A stretch of DNA of 64,000 bases from Hoskinsella mucinilytica (GTDB lineage: Bacteria; Bacillota_I; Bacilli_A; Erysipelotrichales; Erysipelotrichaceae). Below the pieces are notes generated by a model, which made no database searches, was not told where the DNA came from, and worked only from the letters and a program-made list of their open reading frames with translations. Below, piece after piece: positions 1 through 7,642 of the stretch (positions are counted from its first letter, which is position 1; each line of letters opens with the position of its first letter). A program made the translations under genes and the position numbers. Where the stretch lies: positions 1-64,000 of the forward strand of contig NZ_JBEQZJ010000003.1 in NCBI RefSeq assembly GCF_045223415.1. The letters run 5' to 3'.

Positions 1-5
1 TTTAG

Positions 6-59
6 TTAGATGAATATCTAATATGATATGTTGACATTGTTCTAATTGTGGTATATCAT
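6..59 (+). promoter_or_regulatory. Promoter with upstream inverted repeat for the MFS/ArsR pair
   Basis: A TTGACA box (31-36) and TATCAT (54-59) are separated by 17 nt, a near-consensus sigma-A promoter, 25 nt before the transporter start. Just upstream, TTAGAT-GAAT-ATCTAA (6-21) is a perfect 6-bp-arm inverted repeat. It could be the operator of the regulator encoded by the second gene; that link is inference. Confidence 0.55.
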
Positions 60-83
60 ATAGTTATCGAATAAGGATGGTAG

Positions 84-1337
84 ATGAATATGAAACAAGG
101 ATATCGAATGGTAATGAAGCATCGTAATTTTATGCAAACAATGGCCGCAACGGTTATTAATCGAATCGGTGATTCGATAGACATGCTTGCATTTAGTTGG
201 TTGGTGTATGGATTGACGGAATCTGCAGGATGGTCAGCAATCGTATTGGGCGTAAATATGTTGCCTAATGTATTCATACAGCCAATTGCCGGGGCAATCG
301 TTGAGCATATTCCTAAAAAGAGGATCATGGTCATATGTGATATTGGACGAGGAATCCTTACAGGAACGATCATAGTATTGTATTGTATGCATATATTATC
401 ACCTTGGATGTTATTATTGATCACCTTTTTGAATAATGCATTGGAATCTTTTCGTAATCCCGCTTCTGTTGGTTTTATTCCCTTAATTTTACCAAAAGAG
501 GATTATGAGTATGGACTTGCTTTGAATCAATCAAGTATCAGAATCTGTGAATTGATCGGAACAGGACTTGCAGGTGTTATCTTAACATTGCTTGGTGTTG
601 TAGGAGCGATTGCAATCGATATGATGACCTTTTTCATATCTGCAGTGATCATCGCTTTTATACCTTTAAAAGAACAAGCCAATGTGAAACAGATTTCTTC
701 TGTAAGGGAGCGTATCCTTGAGGTGTTTTATTCCATGAAAGATGGTTTTTCTTATTTAAAACAGACCAAAATTTTAGTGCTTCTTTGTATCCTTGCATGT
801 ATATTGAATATGTCATTGGTGCCTTTGAATAGTTTTGAAGCAGCTTATGTCAGTGGAATCTTACATGCTCCGGCATATGTGTTATCACTCATGTCAATTT
901 CCTTGACCATTGGTATTGGTATCGGTTCCTTTCTTTATCCATTTTTTCATAAATATATTCAAAACCGTAGTTTGATCATTCTTGGTGGTATATTAACAGG
1001 ATGTTATTATCTGGTGATGGTACTACTTGTACAAATATCGTCTTTATGGCTAATTAATCTTGTATTGGCATCGATTAATTTGATCTTCGGAATAAGCATT
1101 GGGTTTATCATGGTATTGGCTAATATCTCGTTTATGAGTCATGTAAGTAATGAATATTTAACTAGAGCAAGTTCTATTTACAGTGCATTTGCCATTTTGG
1201 GAATGCCGGTATTATCCTTTCTACTAAGCGCAATTTGTGAATTTGCCGCTGTTTTGGATATTTTGCTCGTGTTTGGTGTGTTTACAATCCTTCTATTTCT
1301 TAGTATGATAGGAATACGAAGTTTGAAAGAATTATAG
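84..1337 (+). CDS. MFS transporter, probable drug/metabolite exporter
   Basis: A 417-residue, very hydrophobic protein with about 12 membrane segments, the usual size for a major facilitator. The N-terminal part (INRIGDSIDMLAFSWLVYG, then IPKKRIMVICDIGRG in the cytoplasmic loop 2-3) resembles the MFS-3/enterobactin-exporter-like efflux group common in Bacillota. The ATG at 84 follows an AAGGATGG ribosome site. A regulator with an ArsR-type winged helix follows 12 nt downstream and the pair shares a promoter, which suggests a regulator-controlled efflux unit. The substrate cannot be read from the sequence. Confidence 0.8.
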   Translation: MNMKQGYRMVMKHRNFMQTMAATVINRIGDSIDMLAFSWLVYGLTESAGWSAIVLGVNMLPNVFIQPIAGAIVEHIPKKRIMVICDIGRGILTGTIIVLYCMHILSPWMLLLITFLNNALESFRNPASVGFIPLILPKEDYEYGLALNQSSIRICELIGTGLAGVILTLLGVVGAIAIDMMTFFISAVIIAFIPLKEQANVKQISSVRERILEVFYSMKDGFSYLKQTKILVLLCILACILNMSLVPLNSFEAAYVSGILHAPAYVLSLMSISLTIGIGIGSFLYPFFHKYIQNRSLIILGGILTGCYYLVMVLLVQISSLWLINLVLASINLIFGISIGFIMVLANISFMSHVSNEYLTRASSIYSAFAILGMPVLSFLLSAICEFAAVLDILLVFGVFTILLFLSMIGIRSLKEL

Positions 1338-1349
1338 GAGGAAGTCATC

Positions 1350-2414
1350 GTGATAGAATATAAAAAAAACTTGTATCCTCTTCATGAATGTTTAGGTCTT
1401 ATCGAACGTTTTGTGAATGATGCAGATGATTTAACTAAAATGTATGAGTATTGTGAAAATGATCAGGAAAAAGATCGAATGAAACGATTATTTCAAGTAC
1501 TTGATGTGATGAAAAAGGAATTTGATCGATTATTTTTCCAAGACCGTTACCTTTTCGAGTATTTACATAAAGAGGAACAGATCTCTTGCGTACGTGCTTT
1601 ATTATATCCATGTTTTGATGATCAAGAAAGAAGTGAGGAACAAAGTTTTGAACATATCAAACAATGTTATCAAAAGGATTCATTTCTCTTTATCAAAGAA
1701 ATAGTATCCTTTGATAAAGAGTTGGATCATATCAAGGATAAAGAATTGTTGGAGGCAATCAATGGCCTTATGTTAGATGATGGAATCAAGTGGCGGTTAT
1801 ATCAGCTTCATTATCATTTAGATGAATTTATCAATAAGGTAGAAGAGATTTTCAAAGCAATGTTGCCTATCTATCACCAATTTGATGATTTATATCAAGA
1901 GTTTCTTTATGCTTATCAAGAGGAACTGGCATTTGATCTTAATGGTATGGGTAGTTATGATTTTGTTGTGAAGAAATTAAATTTGAAATTCTCAGATGAA
2001 AATATCATCATTGTACCAACCATCTCTAATATGCGTTCTCTTAGCTTTGTTAGTGTTAAAAAGGATCATAATCAAACATGTTTGATCGTTTATTGGGGAA
2101 TCGGAACTTTAAAAAGAGTTATGAAAGATGAAGAAAGTATAGATTTAGAAGCACTATGTTCAGCTTTAAAGCTATTGAGTGATCGTAGTAAGTTTGATAT
2201 TCTTCGCTTTGTTGCGAAAAGAAAAGCTTATGGGGCACAGATAGCCAACGAATTAAAGCTATCTACACCAACGATTTCTTATCATATGCAATCGTTGTTG
2301 AATGCAAAATTAGTAACGATTCAAAAGGATAATAATCGATTATATTATCAAATGAATCAAGAGTATCTAAAAAAAGTCTTAACACAGGTTTATCATCAGC
2401 TAACTGGTGAATAA
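1350..2414 (+). CDS. ArsR-family winged-helix transcriptional regulator with long N-terminal domain
   Basis: A 354-residue protein starting with GTG after AGGAGGAAG. The last ~90 residues form an ArsR-type winged helix: a helix with LCSALKLLSDRSKFDILRFV, then YGAQIANELKLSTPTISYHM as recognition helix, then a wing. The first ~260 residues are helical and acidic and match no family I recognise; they probably form a sensor or dimerisation domain, as in DUF5937-type ArsR relatives. It is cotranscribed with the exporter and probably controls it, perhaps via the inverted repeat at 6-21. A U-tailed terminator follows. Confidence 0.75.
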   Translation: MIEYKKNLYPLHECLGLIERFVNDADDLTKMYEYCENDQEKDRMKRLFQVLDVMKKEFDRLFFQDRYLFEYLHKEEQISCVRALLYPCFDDQERSEEQSFEHIKQCYQKDSFLFIKEIVSFDKELDHIKDKELLEAINGLMLDDGIKWRLYQLHYHLDEFINKVEEIFKAMLPIYHQFDDLYQEFLYAYQEELAFDLNGMGSYDFVVKKLNLKFSDENIIIVPTISNMRSLSFVSVKKDHNQTCLIVYWGIGTLKRVMKDEESIDLEALCSALKLLSDRSKFDILRFVAKRKAYGAQIANELKLSTPTISYHMQSLLNAKLVTIQKDNNRLYYQMNQEYLKKVLTQVYHQLTGE

Positions 2415-2431
2415 AAATGGATGTGTCAATA

Positions 2432-2464
2432 TAAAAACCAGATCGTGATCATCTGGTTTTTATA
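2432..2464 (+). terminator. Intrinsic terminator after the MFS/ArsR operon
   Basis: AAAAACCAGAT and ATCTGGTTTTT arms flank a short loop and end in a T-run, 18 nt after the regulator stop codon. Confidence 0.85.
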
Positions 2465-2540
2465 TTATATGGGTATTCCATGCATACAATATAGCTAATG
2501 ATATTTTCTAAACCATGTTGTGCTTTTTAAATCATGTATA

Positions 2541-2570
2541 CAAAAAAACTGTTCATAAAGTGAACAGTTA
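2541..2570 (-). terminator. Terminator of the tRNA-Val transcript
   Basis: Read on the minus strand, AACTGTTCACTTTATGAACAGTT is a hairpin followed by a run of T, 9 nt after the tRNA 3' end. Confidence 0.8.
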
Positions 2571-2578
2571 TCGTCAAA

Positions 2579-2654
2579 TGGTGGAGGTTAACGGGCTCGA
2601 ACCGCTGACCCTCTGCTTGTAAGGCAGATGCTCTCCCAACTGAGCTAAACCTCC
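2579..2654 (-). tRNA. tRNA-Val (anticodon TAC)
   Basis: The minus strand folds into a 76-nt cloverleaf: acceptor GGAGGTT/AACCTCC, D-arm GCTC..GAGC, anticodon loop CTTACAA giving TAC, T-arm AGCGG-TTCGAGC-CCGTT with a G-U pair, and an encoded CCA end. It has its own promoter and terminator and so is a single-gene unit. Confidence 0.95.
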
Positions 2655-2670
2655 GTTTGTTTGCCTAACT

Positions 2671-2698
2671 ATAATACCATATTTTGAACAAAAAGCAA
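2671..2698 (-). promoter_or_regulatory. Promoter of tRNA-Val
   Basis: On the minus strand, TTGCTT (2698-2693) and TATTAT (2676-2671) are spaced by 16 nt, with a TG extended -10. The -10 box lies about 16 nt before the tRNA 5' end. Confidence 0.65.
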
Positions 2699-2791
2699 GA
2701 GGACAAGTGGGAAATAAATAAAAAAATTTAATTTTTATTCTTACAAATATAGTGGAAGAAAAAGGTGTACAGTATGGTTGAGGTGATGATT

Positions 2792-3088
2792 ATGGCAGCA
2801 GATATGGAATATCGTTATTTTCAAACATTTATGGAAGAGGAAAGGGGAAGATATGATCCAACATTATTTTCACAAGATATCATGTATTTTTGTAAGATAT
2901 GGAAAAGTCATAGGTATGAATTCGCACAATATTGTAAGCGTCATGATCTTGTGAGGGCATATATTCTTTTAAATCAAAGATGTGTGGAATATGAATGTAT
3001 GTTGCTAGAAAGGAAACATCGTTTTCGGCAAATAGATGAGCAAGAATATCGCAATCAATTAAGAATGATTGAAAAGGTTTACTTATGA
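2792..3088 (+). CDS. Hypothetical small protein
   Basis: No family recognised. From the ATG at 2792 the product has 98 residues, is rich in Arg, Tyr and Glu, mostly helical, with no membrane segment or signal peptide. The start at 2792 is preferred because GAGGTG lies 7 nt upstream; in-frame GTG 2765 and ATG 2774 are alternatives that would add up to 9 residues. A strong terminator follows at 3170. The isolated position gives no clue to function. Confidence 0.55.
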   Translation: MAADMEYRYFQTFMEEERGRYDPTLFSQDIMYFCKIWKSHRYEFAQYCKRHDLVRAYILLNQRCVEYECMLLERKHRFRQIDEQEYRNQLRMIEKVYL

Positions 3089-3169
3089 ATACTTATGATG
3101 CGTTGATATAGTTTCATTAAAGAGGTGCATTAGTTCACAAATCAAATGATTCACATCGTTATAAAACAA

Positions 3170-3208
3170 GGAAAAACCCGGAGTTAAGGGGGGGCTCCGG
3201 GTTTTCCT
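3170..3208 (+). terminator. Strong intrinsic terminator
   Basis: AACCCGGAG and CTCCGGGTT arms (9 bp, G+C-rich) surround a G-rich loop and are followed by TTTTCC. The upstream A-run makes it likely bidirectional. Confidence 0.8.
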
Positions 3209-3224
3209 AAATAATTATGTTTAT

Positions 3225-3308
3225 TTAAGGGGATAGAAAATTGTATGAATTATCATTAGGGAGAATGATGAGTACATACAAGCAAGGTTTACTTTCCCTT
3301 GCTCCCTA
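3225..3308 (+). ncRNA. Candidate structured RNA element, copy A
   Basis: It starts with TTAAGGGGATAGAA, identical in copy B at 3812. Hairpin 1 pairs TTGTATG with CATACAA and TTATCAT with ATGATGA around a TAGGGAG loop (3257-3263). Hairpin 2 pairs GCAAGG with CCTTGC (3282-3302). The 3' strand TCCCTA (3303-3308) can pair with the loop as a pseudoknot. Stem sequences differ from copy B while pairing is kept, which suggests selection on structure. I cannot assign a known RNA family. The strand is inferred from the flanking genes. It lies between a terminator and the HxlR-type gene. Confidence 0.45.
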
Positions 3309-3442
3309 GTATGATATCGCAACACTGTAAGAAAAAAATGTTTGAATTAAGTGAAAATATGTGATGGCAAATAATGGAATTAGGAATTGAAGCAATAGAG
3401 GAAATCTGCTAGGATTATACTTAAGAAAGAGGAGTGAGCTTA

Positions 3443-3784
3443 TTGAAAATTGGAGAATATGAAGATTCACTGCAATTGATCTATGATATCGTAGCAAATC
3501 AAATCAAAGTTGTAATATTATGCGAAACGGAAAATAAAAAGAAACAAGCATATGAATACTTGGCAAGTTTACCAAATATTACAAGAGAAACGATCAATGA
3601 GGAATTGGCAGAGTTGGTGGAGATGGGGCTTGTTTCAAGACTAATTCATGTGAGGAAGCAACCACATTATGTGGAGTACGCATTAACAAATGAAGGAGTT
3701 ATGTTAGCAGGATGTATTCGTAAGATGAGATCTGTGGGAAACGTGATTTTAGATAAATATTTGGAAAAAGAAAAAAGGCGCTAG
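3443..3784 (+). CDS. Winged-helix regulator, HxlR/PadR-like
   Basis: From the TTG at 3443 the product has 113 residues. A helix-turn-helix (LPNITRETINEELAELVEMG) is followed by a wing with YALTNEGV, the arrangement of HxlR/MarR-type small regulators; the conserved HxlR Cys is not evident, so the family is approximate. TTG 3443 is preferred because AAAGAGGAG ends about 9 nt upstream; GTG 3434 overlaps that site. It lies between the two structured elements and stands alone, with its own terminator. Confidence 0.65.
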   Translation: MKIGEYEDSLQLIYDIVANQIKVVILCETENKKKQAYEYLASLPNITRETINEELAELVEMGLVSRLIHVRKQPHYVEYALTNEGVMLAGCIRKMRSVGNVILDKYLEKEKRR

Positions 3785-3800
3785 GGAACGCCTTTTTTCA
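3770..3800 (+). terminator. Terminator after the HxlR-like gene
   Basis: AAAAAAGGCG and CGCCTTTTTT arms enclose the stop codon TAG; the T-run is part of the 3' arm. Confidence 0.85.
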
Positions 3801-3811
3801 ATAATAAATTA

Positions 3812-3886
3812 TTAAGGGGATAGAATGTATAGAAAATAATTAGGGGGATTATTTTCTATCAGGCGAAGATTATCTTTGCCTACCTA
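3812..3886 (+). ncRNA. Candidate structured RNA element, copy B
   Basis: The 14-nt opening TTAAGGGGATAGAA is identical to copy A. Hairpin 1 is a perfect 12-bp stem (ATAGAAAATAAT/ATTATTTTCTAT) with loop TAGGGGG (3841-3847). Hairpin 2 pairs AGGCGAAGA with TCTTTGCCT (3861-3881). CCTA at 3883-3886 can pair with TAGG of the loop, a shorter pseudoknot than in copy A. It follows directly after a terminator. Its function and transcription are unknown. Confidence 0.45.
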
Positions 3887-3941
3887 TAGCATACATAAGG
3901 CTTGTAGAAGAAAGATAAATAAACAATGTGAAATTATGTGA

Positions 3942-4277
3942 TTAACGATTTACGATGCTTGCTAATAACGTCATACTATCGCAAAAGTCTTTACGTTTAT
4001 GATCCGGTAATTGACGAAAGGCATCTATAATTTTCATTTCATTTTCATCCCTTATGATCAAATGATCTTCTTTATTTCTATGAAGCTCCAGTAAGGAACA
4101 AAGATCGATATCAAGTGTTTTACACAATCTTTGAAGCGTATCTAAATCCGGATAAGAAATATCATTGCAATAGCTGGATATCGTACGTTGATTCACATTT
4201 AAGATGATTCCCAACTGTTTTTGTGTCATATTTTTGTTCTCCAGACTTGCTTTTATGATTCCTCCGATTTTCAGCAT
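3942..4277 (-). CDS. XRE-family helix-turn-helix regulator
   Basis: A 111-residue protein with an N-terminal Cro/C1-type HTH (residues ~2-60: NMTQKQLGIILNVNQRTISS, then YPDLDTLQRLCKTLDIDLCS). The C-terminal ~45 residues are a charged helical tail. The ATG at 4277 is chosen because AGAGGTG lies 6 nt upstream; an in-frame GTG at 4286 overlaps that site. The gene is divergent from the polyamine operon across a 386-nt region. Target unknown. Confidence 0.75.
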   Translation of the reverse strand: MLKIGGIIKASLENKNMTQKQLGIILNVNQRTISSYCNDISYPDLDTLQRLCKTLDIDLCSLLELHRNKEDHLIIRDENEMKIIDAFRQLPDHKRKDFCDSMTLLASIVNR

Positions 4278-4541
4278 ACAATGCACCTCTTTCTTTATCT
4301 AATAGTATAAATGACAAATGGGTTTCTGATAGTGATATACCATTAAATATGGTATATATAAAAAATAGATAAAATAATAGTATCACAAAGTATATGAGCC
4401 ACACCACGAAAGAGCGATAAAAAAATTATTTTCTTAGACAAGATTTCTATGAGACTAAAGTGAAAAAATTGTTTTTGATCAATCATATATTTATGAAGAA
4501 TGGCATAAAGGGAAAATATCATCTTTATTTTTTCTGTTTGA

Positions 4542-4647
4542 AGTTTAAAATATTAAACTTTTTGTTTAGAAAGTATTGCATATGCTGAGAAAATAAGTAT
4601 AATAATCTTGTTTCAAATATTTAACGAAAAGTTTAGTGTTACTAAAC
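4542..4647 (+). promoter_or_regulatory. Polyamine-operon promoter flanked by two operator-like repeats
   Basis: TTGCAT (4576-4581) and TATAAT (4598-4603) with a 16-nt spacer form a good promoter. Upstream is AGTTTAA-AATA-TTAAACT (4542-4559), downstream GTTTAGT-GTT-ACTAAAC (4631-4647), both perfect 7-bp-arm inverted repeats sharing a GTTTA core. They are candidate sites for the XRE-cupin protein encoded next. The rest of the 4290-4540 gap is AT-rich with no feature I can support. Confidence 0.5.
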
Positions 4648-4663
4648 AAGAAGGAGGAATGTC

Positions 4664-5197
4664 ATGGATATCGGACAAAGGATCAAACAGCTGAGGATAC
4701 AAAATGATCTTACCTTAGAAGAACTGGCATCTCGAAGTGAGCTGACAAAGGGATTTTTATCACAGGTAGAACGTAACCTGACATCACCCTCTGTTTCAAC
4801 ACTGGAAGATATACTGGAAGCTTTGGGAACAGACCTAGCGACATTTTTTAAGGATAGCAAAGAAACAAAAATGGTGTTTCATAAGGATGATTATTTTATC
4901 GATGAGCATGAGGAATATTGTATTCATTGGATCGTTCCCAATGCTCAAAAAAACGAAATGGAACCGATTCTATTGGAACTTCACCCAATGGAAACGTCCA
5001 TGATCTTTGAGCCGCATGATGGAGAGGAATTTGGTTATGTACTTGAGGGAAGGATTGCTCTAGTTTATGGAGAACAGGAATATCCTGTGAAAAAAGGGGA
5101 AACCTTCTATATCAATGGTAAACAAAAGCATTTTTTAAAAAACACAGCGAAGAAGGACGCCATGGTGTTATGGATCACGACACCACCACGTTTTTAG
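4664..5197 (+). CDS. XRE-cupin transcriptional regulator of polyamine uptake
   Basis: A 177-residue protein with an N-terminal HTH (residues 1-65; LTLEELASRSELTKGFLSQV) and a C-terminal cupin (about 105-175; FEPHDGEEFGYVLEGRIALV, then KKGETFYINGKQKH). This is the SinR/PuuR-like class that senses small ligands and often sits in front of pot genes in Bacillota. It starts at ATG 4664 after AAGGAGG. potA begins 11 nt after its stop codon, so it is the first gene of the operon. Autoregulation through the repeats at 4542 and 4631 is inferred. Confidence 0.85.
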   Translation: MDIGQRIKQLRIQNDLTLEELASRSELTKGFLSQVERNLTSPSVSTLEDILEALGTDLATFFKDSKETKMVFHKDDYFIDEHEEYCIHWIVPNAQKNEMEPILLELHPMETSMIFEPHDGEEFGYVLEGRIALVYGEQEYPVKKGETFYINGKQKHFLKNTAKKDAMVLWITTPPRF

Positions 5198-5208
5198 GAG
5201 GACATGAG

Positions 5209-6786
5209 ATGGAGAATAAAAAACTGATCGAATTTAGAAATATCGTAAAAGATTTTGATGGTCAGCTAGTATTGAAGGGAATCAATCTGGATATCTATGA
5301 AAATGAGTTTGTAACGTTGTTAGGACCTAGTGGTTGTGGTAAGACGACATTATTGAGAATTCTTGGTGGCTTTTTACAACAAAGCGAAGGTAAAGTAGTA
5401 TTTGATGGTGAAATCATTGATGAACTTCCACCATATAAAAGAGAGTTAAATACCGTATTTCAAAAATACGCTTTGTTTCCTCATATGAATGTATATGATA
5501 ATATCGCATTTGGATTAAAAATCAAAAAAATGAGTAAAGATGTTATCGAACAAAAAGTTATGAAAATGCTGAAGCTGATCGGTTTAGAGGGCTATGAAAA
5601 AAAGGATGTTACTTTACTTTCTGGTGGGCAGCAACAACGTATAGCGATTGCTCGTGCACTTGTAAATGAACCTAAAGTATTATTGCTTGATGAACCATTG
5701 GGAGCATTGGATCTTAAATTGCGAAAAGAAATGCAATATGAGTTAAAGAAAATTCAGCAAGAAGTCGGAATCACGTTTATTTATGTTACGCATGATCAAG
5801 AAGAGGCATTGACCATGTCTGATAAGATCGTAGTCATGAAGGATGGGGAGATTCAACAAGTAGGTAGCCCTACAGATATTTATAATGAACCGGAAAACCG
5901 TTATGTTGCGAATTTCATAGGGGAAAGTAATATCATTCCAGGTGTGATGTTGGATGACTATAAGGTCATGTTTGACGATATCACCTTTGATTGTGTAGAT
6001 TTTGGATTTAAGAAAAATGAAAAAGTAGATGTAGTCATTCGTCCTGAGGATCTAGATATTGTCAAAGAAGAAGAAGGAAAGATGACCGGTATTGTAAAAT
6101 CTGTATTATTCAAAGGTGTTCATTATGAAATCATGGTAGAAACCGTACCGGGTACTAATGTCACGGTTATGATGAACGTAACAAAAGAGCATGATGTAGT
6201 CTCATCCGATGCCAAGGAAAAAATTTCCGCAAACGATTTTTATGTGGATATCGAGGATGTCAAAGAATTAAACGATGCTGAGATCATAGCAAGAGCAGAT
6301 GCGCAGGCATGGGATCCTGAAAATGATGAATATATTTCTCTGAGTAAAATCGAATATGATATTCCCGAAACTATAGGAACATATCCGGTAACCTTCTCAA
6401 CTAGTTCTGGAACAAGTGTATCTATCAAGGTTTTTGTTGTTCAACAGAAATATGTGGAAAATCCTAAGGCAAATGAAGCAATCTCCGCATTTAATTTCTT
6501 TAAGACAGTAGATGAGTTAAAGGAAAGCGCAGCGATTGATACAGATTTAAAAACTTGGGCAAATGCACAAAGTTGGAAGTTGAGTGATGAAAGTGATGTA
6601 GAAATCAGCAATGTTGATTATGACTTTGACCCTGCCAATATCACAGCAGGTACTTATGAGGTTACCTTCTCTACACAGGGACGTGAATTTAAGGTGCATA
6701 CAACAGATTTGGCACAAGAAGGAGCAGAAGTGGGTCTAAGCTTCTTCCCAGAAGATATTCACGTCATGAGTAAGATGGGTTATTAA
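5209..6786 (+). CDS. potA: Spermidine/putrescine ABC transporter ATPase PotA with Ig-like insertion
   Basis: ATP-binding subunit of the polyamine importer. Walker A GPSGCGKTT (39-47), Q-loop, signature LSGGQQQR (137-144), Walker B VLLLDEP (157-163) and H-loop THD (194-196) are intact. The C-terminal TOBE region begins normally (to about 320) and ends normally (about 497-525, IHVM), but about 170 residues lie between. These form two tandem repeats (~335-410 and ~422-497) sharing ISA.(N/F)F, A.AW and TY.VTFST, like Ig-like/LapB-type repeats of surface proteins. At 525 residues it is much longer than the usual 350-380. The start is ATG 5209, 8 nt after AGGAGG. Confidence 0.93.
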   Translation: MENKKLIEFRNIVKDFDGQLVLKGINLDIYENEFVTLLGPSGCGKTTLLRILGGFLQQSEGKVVFDGEIIDELPPYKRELNTVFQKYALFPHMNVYDNIAFGLKIKKMSKDVIEQKVMKMLKLIGLEGYEKKDVTLLSGGQQQRIAIARALVNEPKVLLLDEPLGALDLKLRKEMQYELKKIQQEVGITFIYVTHDQEEALTMSDKIVVMKDGEIQQVGSPTDIYNEPENRYVANFIGESNIIPGVMLDDYKVMFDDITFDCVDFGFKKNEKVDVVIRPEDLDIVKEEEGKMTGIVKSVLFKGVHYEIMVETVPGTNVTVMMNVTKEHDVVSSDAKEKISANDFYVDIEDVKELNDAEIIARADAQAWDPENDEYISLSKIEYDIPETIGTYPVTFSTSSGTSVSIKVFVVQQKYVENPKANEAISAFNFFKTVDELKESAAIDTDLKTWANAQSWKLSDESDVEISNVDYDFDPANITAGTYEVTFSTQGREFKVHTTDLAQEGAEVGLSFFPEDIHVMSKMGY

Positions 6787-6787
6787 G

Positions 6788-7642
6788 ATGAAGACATTTA
6801 AACGATTAACGATTCCTTATATTGTATGGATGGTAGCGATGATCGTCATCCCTATGCTACTGATCGTTGTCTATGCTTTTACAAAAGAAGGAAATGACGT
6901 AGCAACCCTACAATTTACGTTGGATCATTTCAAAAAGTTTTTTACAGACCCTGACTTTTTGAAAACGTTATGGTTATCCTTACGAATTGCTTTTATTACA
7001 ACAGTGTTATGTATTTTGATTGGATATCCTGTAGCGTATGCGATTTCTAAAGCATCTGATCGTAAACGCAATCTATTAATTCTTTTGATTACTTTACCTA
7101 TGTGGATCAATATGCTGGTGCGAACTTATGCTTGGATTGGTATATTGGCAGATAATGGATTGATCAATCATATATTACAGTACTTTGGATTTGATCCGGT
7201 GAAGCTTCTTTATACAGATTTTGCTGTTGTACTTGGCATGGTGTATAACTTTGTGCCATTTATGATCTTACAGATTGAAAGTTCTTTGGCTAAAATGGAT
7301 CAACATTTATTGGAAGCAGCAAATGATCTTGGCGCAAATCGATTTGAACGATTTCGTCATATCACGTTACCATTATCCCTTCCAGGTGTTATTTCAGGAA
7401 TTACGTTGGTATTTCTACCAAGTGTGTCCAGTTTCGTCATTCCAAAACTTATGGGTGGCGGTGGTTATATGATGATCGGAAATATCATTGAAAATCAATT
7501 CATTACCGTCGGTGAATGGAACTTCGGTAGTGCGATTTCTTTGATTATGGCAGTTATTATTATGATCAGTATGTATGTAACACGTCGTTTGGATAAAGGA
7601 GATGACACTGTTCGTGCAAGAAAAGGAGGGAATGTACAATGA
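6788..7642 (+). CDS. potB: Polyamine ABC transporter permease PotB
   Basis: A 284-residue inner-membrane permease with six predicted membrane segments and the EAA-type loop EAANDLGANRFERFRHITLP (~residues 178-197) that contacts PotA. It starts 1 nt after the potA stop codon and overlaps the next gene by 4 nt (ATGA), so translation is probably coupled. It pairs with the PotC half of the following protein. Confidence 0.93.
   Translation: MKTFKRLTIPYIVWMVAMIVIPMLLIVVYAFTKEGNDVATLQFTLDHFKKFFTDPDFLKTLWLSLRIAFITTVLCILIGYPVAYAISKASDRKRNLLILLITLPMWINMLVRTYAWIGILADNGLINHILQYFGFDPVKLLYTDFAVVLGMVYNFVPFMILQIESSLAKMDQHLLEAANDLGANRFERFRHITLPLSLPGVISGITLVFLPSVSSFVIPKLMGGGGYMMIGNIIENQFITVGEWNFGSAISLIMAVIIMISMYVTRRLDKGDDTVRARKGGNVQ

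Noticed and set aside
5170..5208. Longer PotA starting at 5170
   Set aside because: The added residues (MDHDTTTFLGGHE) overlap the end of the regulator and AGGAGG lies just before ATG 5209.
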